Assembly: GCA_016711345.1 (NCBI GenBank)
Contig: JADJTD010000001.1
Span: 2,480,001-2,544,000 of the forward strand
Direction: 5' to 3'
Length of the DNA stretch: 64,000 bases
Origin: Chloracidobacterium sp.
GTDB lineage: Bacteria; Acidobacteriota; Blastocatellia; Pyrinomonadales; Pyrinomonadaceae
The position numbers and the translations under genes were made by a program. Each line of letters opens with the position of its first letter. Positions within the stretch are counted from its first letter, which is position 1. Below the pieces are notes generated by a model, which saw only the letters and a program-made list of their open reading frames with translations, was not told the origin of the DNA and ran no database searches. This document shows, in pieces, positions 16,900 to 25,151 of the stretch.

Positions 16900-17304
16900 A
16901 TGAAGCAGGCGATAAAAGACATCGAGAGTTTGGGGATCACAAAGCAGCGGCAGGCTGTTTTGCAGGTTATTCGCGAATCTCACGAACATTTGACAGCCAA
17001 CGAGGTCTTTGAGGATGCTAAGCAGATATTGCCGGGCATTTCGTTTGCGACGGTATATAATTCGCTGCGTTATCTGAAGAATGAAGGGCTGATCGGCGAA
17101 GTGCGTTTCGGCATGGACGCTTCGCGTTACGACCGCAAATTGACTCGTCACGATCATGCGATATGCAATAACTGCGGAAAGCTTGTCGATCTCGAATTGT
17201 CTATTCCGGAAGGCTTGTTCAAAGAAGCGGCAAAGCGTTCGAAATTTGAACCTGAGTCGATCGAACTGACGCTGCACGGTTTATGTCCTAAGTGTGTTAA
17301 ATAG
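16900..17304 (+). CDS. perR: Fur-family regulator, PerR-like
   Basis: 134 residues from ATG 16900; the frame is open further upstream but that would run through the promoter and Per box. Winged helix: 'GITKQRQAVLQVIRESHEHLTANEVFEDAKQILPGISFATVYNSLRYLKNEGLIGEV'. Metal-binding part: 'RYDRKLTRHDHAICNNCGKLVDLEL' with H-D-H and the first CxxC, and the final 'GLCPKC' second CxxC (structural zinc). The regulatory-site residues and the katG neighbour 58 bases downstream point to peroxide sensing rather than iron uptake. It likely represses itself and katG through the 16871-16885 box. Confidence 0.9.
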   Translation: MKQAIKDIESLGITKQRQAVLQVIRESHEHLTANEVFEDAKQILPGISFATVYNSLRYLKNEGLIGEVRFGMDASRYDRKLTRHDHAICNNCGKLVDLELSIPEGLFKEAAKRSKFEPESIELTLHGLCPKCVK

Positions 17305-17362
17305 AAAAGTTCAAGTGTTATTTTTTGAAATTAGATATTAGAAAAATAGGGAGACTATCAGA

Positions 17363-19594
17363 ATGGGAAATACAGAAGACCAAAATAGTGGCGAAGCTTT
17401 AGAAATAAACGATTCGAGCAGATGCCCTTTCACAGGCGGTGCGGTGAGCTTTACGACCAGTACAAAAAGGTCGAACCGCGATTGGTGGCCAAATGCACTG
17501 GATCTGAAGATCCTGCGGCAGAACTCGTCGCTGGCAGATCCGATGGGCGAAGATTTTAATTACGCCGAAGAATTTAAGTCACTCGACCTCGACGCCGTGA
17601 TCAAGGATCTGACTGCGTTGATGACAGATTCGCAGGAGTGGTGGCCGGCGGACTATGGCCATTACGGGCCGTTCTTTATCCGTATGTCGTGGCATGCAGC
17701 GGGTACGTATCGCGTCTCGGATGGCCGCGGCGGAGCCGGACAGGGCGAACAGCGTTTTGCTCCGACAAACAGTTGGCCCGACAACGGCAATCTCGACAAA
17801 GCCCGACGCCTTCTCTGGCCGATCAAGCAAAAGTACGGCCGCAAGCTTTCGTGGGCCGACCTTTTTGTCCTGACAGGCAATGTGGCACTCGAATCGATGG
17901 GATTCAAGACATTTGGCTTCGGCGGCGGGCGTGCTGATGTATGGCAGCCGCAGGAAGATGTTTATTGGGGGTCTGAGGGCGAGTGGCTGGCGACCAGCGA
18001 CAAGCCGAACAGCCGCTATTCAGGTGAACGCGATCTCGAAAATCCGCTTGCTGCTGTGCAGATGGGCTTGATCTATGTCAATCCCGAAGGCCCGGACGGC
18101 AATCCTGATCCGCTATTGTCGGCACGCGACATCCGCGAAACATTTGCCCGTATGGCTATGAACGACGAAGAGACGGTCGCTCTCGTAGCCGGCGGCCACA
18201 CATTTGGAAAGGCTCATGGTGCGGGCGATGCGGCAAATGTCGGTGTCGAGCCTGAAGGCGCTCCGATCGAGGCACAGGGATTTGGCTGGCTCAGCAGTTA
18301 TGCATCCGGTAAAGGTGCTGACACTATCACAAGTGGCATCGAAGGTGCGTGGACGCCGACGCCGATCACGTGGGATCACAGTTACTGGGAAACCTTGTTC
18401 GGTAACGAATGGGAACTGACAAAGAGCCCTGCCGGTGCGAATCAGTGGCAGCCTGTCGGTGTCGAACCAAACGTACCCGACGCTGCCGACCCGAGCAAGA
18501 AGCATTTGCCGATGATGACCACCGCCGACATGGCGATGCGAATGGATCCGGCGTACGAAAAGATCTCGCGTCGATTTATGGAAAATCCAGCGGAATTTGC
18601 TGATGCTTTCGCACGTGCGTGGTTCAAGCTGACGCACCGCGATATGGGCCCGAAAGCTCGTTATCTCGGCCCGCTCGTTCCGCAGGAAGATCTGATCTGG
18701 CAGGATCCTATCCCGGCCGGAACCAGAATCGATGCGTCTGACGTAGCCGCTCTCAAGGCGAAGATACTTGTATCTGGACTATCGATCTCGCAGCTTGTGT
18801 CGACGGCTTGGGCGTCTGCATCGACGTTCCGCGGCTCGGACAATCGAGGCGGAGCGAACGGAGCACGCATTCGCCTGACGCCGCAGAAGTACTGGGAAGT
18901 CAATAATCCGGGACAACTCGCCGGCGTGCTTTCGACCTACGAAGGCATTCAGGCTGAGTTCAACGCTGGCGGCAAATCGGTCTCGATGGCTGACCTGATC
19001 GTTCTCGGCGGCTGCGCTGCTGTGGAAAAGGCCGCAAAAGATGCCGGACACGATATTTCGGTTCCATTCACGCCGGGACGCGGCGACGCGACGCAGGAGC
19101 AGACCGAGGTCGATTCGTTCAAATTTCTTGAGCCGCAGGCTGATGGTTTCCGCAATTTCAAGAAAGGCCATCACAAGACTTCTGCTGAAGAATTGCTGAT
19201 CGATAAGGCTCAATTGCTGACGCTCACGGCACCGGAAATGACCGTTCTAGTTGGCGGAATGCGTGTCCTCGGAACAAATTACGACGGATCGAATCACGGC
19301 GTTTTCACCGGTCGCCCGGGCACGCTGACCAACGATTTCTTCGTCAATCTGCTCGATATGAGCACAAAGTGGGAACCGGCAAACGGCGACGGACAGGTCT
19401 TCAACGGAACCGATCGCGCGTCAGGCAACGCCAAATGGACGGGCAGCCGTGTCGATCTCGTCTTCGGCTCCAACTCCGAACTCCGAGCACTCGCTGAGGT
19501 TTATGGGTGTGCAGACGGCAGTGACAAATTCGTCAAAGACTTCGTCGCTGCTTGGGACAAGGTGATGAATCTTGATCGCTTTGATCTGGCGTAA
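17363..19594 (+). CDS. katG: Catalase-peroxidase KatG
   Basis: 743 residues, the normal length for bifunctional haem catalase-peroxidases that remove hydrogen peroxide. The N-terminal domain has distal Arg107, Trp110 and His111 in 'RMSWHAAGTYR' and the proximal His279 in 'GGHTFGKAHGA'. The covalent Met-Tyr-Trp adduct residues are all present: Trp110, Tyr238 ('LIYVNPEGP') and a Met near 264 ('FARMAMNDEE'). The haemless C-terminal duplicate domain follows (~450-743). There is no signal peptide, so it is cytoplasmic. It sits 58 bases behind the PerR-like gene and ends in a strong terminator, giving a self-contained peroxide-response unit. Confidence 0.98.
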   Translation: MGNTEDQNSGEALEINDSSRCPFTGGAVSFTTSTKRSNRDWWPNALDLKILRQNSSLADPMGEDFNYAEEFKSLDLDAVIKDLTALMTDSQEWWPADYGHYGPFFIRMSWHAAGTYRVSDGRGGAGQGEQRFAPTNSWPDNGNLDKARRLLWPIKQKYGRKLSWADLFVLTGNVALESMGFKTFGFGGGRADVWQPQEDVYWGSEGEWLATSDKPNSRYSGERDLENPLAAVQMGLIYVNPEGPDGNPDPLLSARDIRETFARMAMNDEETVALVAGGHTFGKAHGAGDAANVGVEPEGAPIEAQGFGWLSSYASGKGADTITSGIEGAWTPTPITWDHSYWETLFGNEWELTKSPAGANQWQPVGVEPNVPDAADPSKKHLPMMTTADMAMRMDPAYEKISRRFMENPAEFADAFARAWFKLTHRDMGPKARYLGPLVPQEDLIWQDPIPAGTRIDASDVAALKAKILVSGLSISQLVSTAWASASTFRGSDNRGGANGARIRLTPQKYWEVNNPGQLAGVLSTYEGIQAEFNAGGKSVSMADLIVLGGCAAVEKAAKDAGHDISVPFTPGRGDATQEQTEVDSFKFLEPQADGFRNFKKGHHKTSAEELLIDKAQLLTLTAPEMTVLVGGMRVLGTNYDGSNHGVFTGRPGTLTNDFFVNLLDMSTKWEPANGDGQVFNGTDRASGNAKWTGSRVDLVFGSNSELRALAEVYGCADGSDKFVKDFVAAWDKVMNLDRFDLA

Positions 19595-19617
19595 GGCTAT
19601 TCGAACGTGAATAAAAT

Positions 19618-19647
19618 GGCGGCTCGAAAGCGGGCCGCCTTTTTTAT
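19618..19647 (+). terminator. Rho-independent terminator of katG
   Basis: GGCGGC (19618-19623) pairs with GCCGCC (19634-19639), followed by a T-run, 24 bases after the katG stop. Confidence 0.85.
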
Positions 19648-20081
19648 TTGTGCGTGGACAATGTCTTCAAAGATTCATCGATCATTTCCTTTAGAACCTT
19701 AATGTCCACATCGGCGAGCTTATTGATGTAGAGACAGCCGACACCAGTCTTATGCTTGCCCAGCCGTTCGAGGGCTGCGAAGTGTTGCTTTAGGCCAGCG
19801 GTGAGATAGAGCGACAGATTCGCTTTTCGCGGTGAGAAACCTATCTGTAGCCAATCAACTTCGCGGCCCGTCGCGGGGCTTTGGTATCTCTTATTGCCAA
19901 ATCCAATGATCGAACCGCCCCACATCTTAGGCTCTTCGCCACTGGATTTTTTCATCATCTCCAAGATCAGAAAGCTGTCTTTGCGCTTCTGTTCATCGGC
20001 AATGTCATTGAGAAAATCTTCCACGCTCGCGGCGGTTGGTTTTGTTTTTATTTCAGCTAGTTTTGATTTTTTCTCGGCCAT
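19644..20081 (-). CDS. DUF1801 (YdhG-like) domain protein
   Basis: 145 residues, soluble. It matches DUF1801: 'SVEDFLNDIADEQKRKDSFLILEMMKKSSGEEPKMWGGSIIGFGNKRYQ', 'DWLQIGFSPRKANLSLYLT' and 'GKHKTGVGCLYINKLADVDIKVLKEMIDESL'. Proteins of this family are small, iron-chaperone/frataxin-like in fold, and largely uncharacterised. It converges with katG and its coding end overlaps the katG terminator T-run. No operon partner. Confidence 0.85.
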   Translation of the reverse strand: MAEKKSKLAEIKTKPTAASVEDFLNDIADEQKRKDSFLILEMMKKSSGEEPKMWGGSIIGFGNKRYQSPATGREVDWLQIGFSPRKANLSLYLTAGLKQHFAALERLGKHKTGVGCLYINKLADVDIKVLKEMIDESLKTLSTHK

Positions 20082-20221
20082 CTAAAAACGCTCCTAAAAA
20101 CTCCGTCCGAAACATCCTGTGTCGATCAAAGTTACTTTAAGTTTTTTACGATCTCTTCGGCGGTTAATAATAACTTTTCCAGTTCAAGCTTTAGACAGTC
20201 AAACGGCTTTGCAAAACATAT

Positions 20222-20695
20222 TTAATCCCAATCATTCTTGAGCATCAACTGTTCTAGAAGATAAGCATGGTGCATCTCGTGGACGTATAGATGCCGAAAC
20301 ATGATGAATATTGAATAATGATCGAACGCCTCGTGGACGGCGGTTTTTTGCCATTCGTCGGGCGTGAGTTGTTTTAGCCTTTCAACAAGCGAAGCCCGCT
20401 CGCGGAGGTATCTGTCGAGACTTTCGTCCAGATCAATGTCGAGCATCGCACCTGCTTCGTCATCAGCAGAATTTTCTATCGTTTCAATGAACGGTTCCGG
20501 CGTGGACAAGATCAGGTCCAGCCGCGCGCGAAACGCCACGTCAGACTGCGACAAATGAACCGCATTCTCATAAGCCGACCATGTTCCCGGACTCGGACGA
20601 CGCTTCAATATCTCCGGCGGCACTTCTCGGATGAGAGGAATGATCACGCCGGGCACCGTTTCCAACGCGGTAATCAAGATTGCTGAATCGCTCAT
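20222..20695 (-). CDS. DinB-like four-helix protein
   Basis: 157 residues, DinB superfamily: 'VPPEILKRRPSPGTWSAYENAVHLSQSDVAFRARLDLIL', then 'SLDRYLRERASLVERLKQLTPDEWQKTAVHEAFDHYSIFIMFRHLYVHEMHHAYLLEQLM'. The metal-binding His triad of the family appears as the His in 'NAVHLSQ' and the two in 'HEMHHAYLL'. Family members include metal-dependent thiol S-transferases; the substrate here is unknown. Its ATG overlaps the stop of the upstream lipoprotein gene (ATGA), so it is translationally coupled in the mqnE operon. Confidence 0.82.
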   Translation of the reverse strand: MSDSAILITALETVPGVIIPLIREVPPEILKRRPSPGTWSAYENAVHLSQSDVAFRARLDLILSTPEPFIETIENSADDEAGAMLDIDLDESLDRYLRERASLVERLKQLTPDEWQKTAVHEAFDHYSIFIMFRHLYVHEMHHAYLLEQLMLKNDWD

Positions 20696-21689
20696 TGTTT
20701 CTCGAAAGAAACCGGTACAAGTTGACCGTCAACACATACCCAAAGACGCGTCGGACCTGAATACGTCTTTCCTTCTCCAAATCCCTGTGGCTTACTCGTA
20801 ACCGAAAACGCGTATCCGGTTTCCGTTACCGCAAGGTCAGCCCACTGCTCGTTCGTTTTTGGTCCATACGGGGATTCGAACTTCTTACGCCATTCGCCGG
20901 AGAACTCAAATAAGCCCAACCCCTTAAAGCTGGCAACTAGCGCACCGGACGGCGATCCTGCTATAACTTCACACTTGCCCGGCGAATCGATTTGTTTGAT
21001 TCCCTCGCTTGTTAGTTGAAAAATCTCGCCGTTTTCTGTGCAAACATAACCTTGATCGTTGGCGTAAACACTATGTTCAACTTGGTAACTCCCGCTCCGC
21101 TCCGTAATCGCTATAGCAATAAGGTTACGTTCCAGAGGCGATATATCTCTGTCTAAAGATTCCTCGGTATTCCAGGATGAGGTTTCATTGTTCCAGCGCC
21201 ATGCGTGACCGCCTCCCGCAAACCAGAAGCCGCTTTTCATGCCAAGCCCTTTAAAACCCCTAAGAACGTCGCCTCTAGTATATCCAGACTTGGGCGTCGG
21301 AAGGTCAATCAGGCGCCAAGTCGACCCATCAAAACGAATCAGCTTATGCAAACCGTCATGCATCGCCCAAAGGGCGTCATCGGCTACGTCTAGCCATGGT
21401 CCGGAGACAACGTCGTCACCGTCCTTCCATTTGTACAGCTTAGAGGGTCTAGCACCGTCCACTTCGAGGATGCCCACGTTTGTGGCCGCGTACAATCGGC
21501 CTTTGAAATAAACGAGCCCCGAATAGCTCAATCTCGTATAGCTCGGAATCTTGTTCAAGACAGCTGGAATCTCGTTTGCAGATAAGACCCGCGGCTCGCT
21601 ACTTGAGCGAAGCGAAACGGGAACCGCACCGCAACCAAAGGCAAATAGCGAACTCCAAATTGACACTAACAGTAGAACTGATTTTGAAA

Positions 21690-21693
<4 letters not shown>
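20692..21693 (-). CDS. Probable lipoprotein, beta-propeller-like, unknown function
   Basis: 333 residues from ATG 21693, which overlaps the mqnE stop as ATGA; the longer in-frame extension lies inside mqnE and is rejected. The signal sequence ends in a Cys (SLFAFGC, ~21), a weak lipobox. The rest has repeated beta segments with W/G motifs ('YSGLVYFKGRLYAATNVGILEVDG', 'GPWLDVADDALWAMHDGLHKLIRFDGSTWRLIDLP', 'SPSGALVASFKGLGLFEFSGEWRKKFESP'), like the ligand-free beta-propellers of two-component sensor periplasmic domains. It is coupled at both ends (mqnE before, DinB after). Function unknown. Confidence 0.72.
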
Positions 21694-22790
<1,097 letters not shown>

Positions 22791-22840
22791 AGCTTTATGT
22801 TACGATTTTATCAAAAAAGGACACAGCAACTACACTCGAT

Positions 22841-23716
22841 ATGAAATTCGGACAAGTCCCAAACCCTGAAGAGATCGATTTTACGATCCCGCCCGATCAT
22901 GCAGACACAAAACCTGTTCTCGCAAAATCCAAGGCTAAAGGTCTCGAAATTCATGTCGGCTGCGCGAAATGGAACAAGACCGACCTCAAAGGCTTTTATC
23001 CGAAAGGCATAAAGGATGAGCTTGCCTATTACTCGACGCAATTTAACTGTATCGAACTAAATGCTACGTTTTATCGGCTGTTTGCTCCCTCGACGTTTGA
23101 GAAATGGTATGCGACCGTTCCTGAGGGATTTAAGTTTTTTCCGAAGTTTGAGCAGACGATATCGCACTTTCGAAGGCTCAAGGACGTGAAAGAGGTGGTC
23201 GATAATAACGTCACTAATTTCTCGCATTTACAGGAAAAATTGGGGATGCCGTTTTTGCAGATGCACAACAATTTCGGGCCGAAAGATTTTGACCGTGTTA
23301 AAGAATTTGTCGCAAATTGGAAATACGACATTTCGTTGGCAATGGAGTTTAGACATACGGATTGGTACAACGATCCTGCGGTTTCATCCGAGCTTTACGA
23401 TCTGCTCGAAAAAAACAACATTACCAACGTCCTAGTCGATACCGCCGGACGCCGCGACCTGATGCATATGCGGTTGACGACGCCGAACGCTTTTGTGCGT
23501 TGGGTTGGTGCAAATGAACCGACGTCAGATCGTAAGAGGCTTGATGAATGGGTTGAACGTGTTGCAGATTGGAAAAAGCAGGGATTACGGCAACTCAACT
23601 TCTTTGTCCACCAAAACGTGGAAAATGAATCACCGCTGCTTTCTGCTTACTTTATCGAAAAGTTAAATAAGAAGATCGGAACTGACCTACAGATACCAAA
23701 GACGCTCGAAGGCTAA
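22841..23716 (+). CDS. DUF72 family protein (YecE-like)
   Basis: 291 residues with a TIM-barrel-like DUF72 domain: 'LEIHVGCAKWNKTDLKGFYPKGIKDELAYYSTQFNCIELNATFYRLFAPSTFEKWYATVPEGFKFFPKFEQTISHFRRL', 'PFLQMHNNFGPKDFDRVKEFVANW', 'LAMEFRHTDWYND', and 'LNFFVHQNVENESPLLSAYFIEKLN'. The family is universal in bacteria but its reaction is not established. It is transcribed divergently from mqnE with a 50-base gap. Cytoplasmic; no signal peptide. Confidence 0.9.
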   Translation: MKFGQVPNPEEIDFTIPPDHADTKPVLAKSKAKGLEIHVGCAKWNKTDLKGFYPKGIKDELAYYSTQFNCIELNATFYRLFAPSTFEKWYATVPEGFKFFPKFEQTISHFRRLKDVKEVVDNNVTNFSHLQEKLGMPFLQMHNNFGPKDFDRVKEFVANWKYDISLAMEFRHTDWYNDPAVSSELYDLLEKNNITNVLVDTAGRRDLMHMRLTTPNAFVRWVGANEPTSDRKRLDEWVERVADWKKQGLRQLNFFVHQNVENESPLLSAYFIEKLNKKIGTDLQIPKTLEG

Positions 23717-23724
23717 TCTGGCTA

Positions 23725-24276
23725 TTATATTTCAGGATAAAATTTAAAACCTGTCGCTTCGGCAAGATCGGGATATTTGTGGAGCAGATGCTTGCACACG
23801 ACCTTTGGGCTTTTGAGTTTGTGGAGCGTCTTGAATAGCAGCAGCTCAAATGCCGAGGACTCGATCCAATCTACCTCTTTCGTAAATCCGGTAGCGAGAG
23901 CGACGCCCGTCTGCTCGACAAAATACTCAACCTCACGCGGTTTTCTCAATGTGCTACACGTGCCGAAATGGATGATCCAGTTTGTAAAGCGGTGGTTCAT
24001 CATGCCGGCTAGTTCTGTGAGCGAGATCTTGTCGCGGTGCAGATGGATCTTACCCGGCGAGCCGTGACAAGCGAAGTACAGAATGCCGTAATTACGTTTA
24101 CATAACAGATTTAGGTTGTATTGCAGCTCGTCGCGCGTGTTGCAGGTGAGGTGGCTAAATTTTGCGTCCTGCGTTTTTGAGATCAGCTCGAGCGTAGGCA
24201 AAACATTGAGCCTGAGCTCGGTTTTGCCGCTCCAGAGGGATTCGAGGCATGCGATGTTGCGTTTTCGTGCGCGCAT
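23725..24276 (-). CDS. CHAT/caspase-like (DUF6642-type) protein
   Basis: 183 residues, soluble. Two motifs suggest a caspase-fold cysteine peptidase: His-Gly in 'ILYFACHGSPGKIHL' (His ~88) and Cys in 'WIIHFGTCSTLRKP' (Cys ~125), each after a hydrophobic strand, as in CHAT domains. It is small and stands alone, without the TPR or effector domains usual in CHAT-based defence or cell-death systems. It resembles short standalone proteins annotated DUF6642. It converges with the DUF72 gene 8 bases away. Proteolytic activity is an inference from the His-Cys pair; the target is unknown. Confidence 0.65.
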   Translation of the reverse strand: MRARKRNIACLESLWSGKTELRLNVLPTLELISKTQDAKFSHLTCNTRDELQYNLNLLCKRNYGILYFACHGSPGKIHLHRDKISLTELAGMMNHRFTNWIIHFGTCSTLRKPREVEYFVEQTGVALATGFTKEVDWIESSAFELLLFKTLHKLKSPKVVCKHLLHKYPDLAEATGFKFYPEI

Positions 24277-24279
24277 AAT

Positions 24280-24498
24280 TTACGGCTTTGCGAGGAAAAT
24301 TGCCCCGCCAAATGTCACAAGTAAGATGACGCTCACAAACGCATTGGTTGTGAAAAAAGCGGCGTTCATCCGTGACAGGTCACTCGGTTTGACCAGAATA
24401 TGCTGGTAAACGAAGAGCGTACCGACCGTGATCACGACTGTCAAGGCAAGCGAGTACATTCCCGTCGGTAAGTATAATAAAATCAATAGGATAAGCCT
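24280..24498 (-). pseudogene. 3' fragment of a second UbiA/MqnP prenyltransferase gene
   Basis: The translated end 'LYLPTGMYSLALTVVITVGTLFVYQHILVKPSDLSRMNAAFFTTNAFVSVILLVTFGGAIFLAKP' aligns almost position for position with the C-terminus of the intact UbiA at 28866-29735 ('YFATGMHWLALVGVVAVGVLFVYQHTLVKPHDLSKMNAAFFTTNAFVSVILLVTFGGAVFLSR'). Only ~70 of ~290 residues remain; the substrate-binding NRxxDxxxD region is absent. Upstream coding (to 24612) is unrelated. It is a truncated relic on the same strand as the intact copy, at the other end of the nitric-oxide cluster. Confidence 0.85.
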
Positions 24499-24728
24499 GA
24501 AATCAAAACTGCGGGGCAACTCATAAGGCACTTTTTTTGGGCACACCGAACCTCCAATCCACGTCCCATGTTTTTCAGCTTGCAACATAATCGTGTGCAA
24601 GCGCACATACAACGGGTTCGAACGAACCTATCCTCCCAAAATTAGAGGAGTACACCAATATGATCTGATTGAAAGGCAAGAGTAGTCTTTTCCAGCATTA
24701 TTGCACTGTTAGAAGATAAATCTACTTT

Positions 24729-24742
24729 ATGATTGCAATCAT
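24729..24742. promoter_or_regulatory. FNR/DNR-type operator TGAT-N4-ATCA
   Basis: ATGATTGCAATCAT, a perfect palindrome, holds TGAT-TGCA-ATCA, the core of FNR/NNR/DNR sites. Its centre (24735.5) is ~41.5 bases before a plausible start point behind TATCGT (24765-24770), the class II activator position. It precedes the cupin/NO reductase genes; a Crp/Fnr regulator is encoded at the end of the cluster. Confidence 0.75.
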
Positions 24743-24795
24743 TTTTTCGAAATGGTCACGGCGGTATCGTTAAGCCGTAGAAAGAAAAGGAAACA

Positions 24796-25128
24796 ATGAA
24801 ACATATTAATTTAATTGCAGAAATGGGGCCTGACGATGGAGTTGAGCAGGGCCAGGACAAAGAAGTCAATCAATTGTTCGACGGAGAGTTTCGCCGGATA
24901 GTCGGCGTTCGGCTGCGGAACAACGCCGTTCTGTCAAGACATCACGCCGCCGTTCCGATCACGGTTTACTGCATTTCGGGCAAGGGCATTTTCAGTGCAG
25001 GAGCGAATTTGGAAGACACACAAGATCTGCGTGCCGGCACGCTGATAACGCTAGAAGCTGGTGTCGAACACGAGGTCATCGCCGACCCCGCGCTTCATAT
25101 TTTAGTGTCGAAATTTAAAAATAGCTAA
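24796..25128 (+). CDS. Small cupin protein
   Basis: 110 residues forming a single cupin barrel: 'RRIVGVRLRNNAVLSRHHAAVPITVYCISGKGIFSAGANLEDTQDLRAGTLITLEAGVEHEVIADPALHILVSKF'. The metal-ligand pattern (HH in strand C, His near 'GVEHEV') is present. It is the first gene behind the FNR-type box and is followed after 23 bases by the NO reductase. Such small cupins recur beside NO/denitrification genes; a role in NO response is inferred from context only. A ribosome site (AAAAGGAAA) precedes the ATG. Confidence 0.85.
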   Translation: MKHINLIAEMGPDDGVEQGQDKEVNQLFDGEFRRIVGVRLRNNAVLSRHHAAVPITVYCISGKGIFSAGANLEDTQDLRAGTLITLEAGVEHEVIADPALHILVSKFKNS

Positions 25129-25151
25129 CTTTCTGTGTAGGAGGTGTTGAG

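Noticed and set aside
24595..24665. tRNA-like sequence with GGGTTCGAAC
   Set aside because: The presumed anticodon loop is 9 nt, the T-arm is just a GGTTCG/CGAACC hairpin, and there is no acceptor stem.
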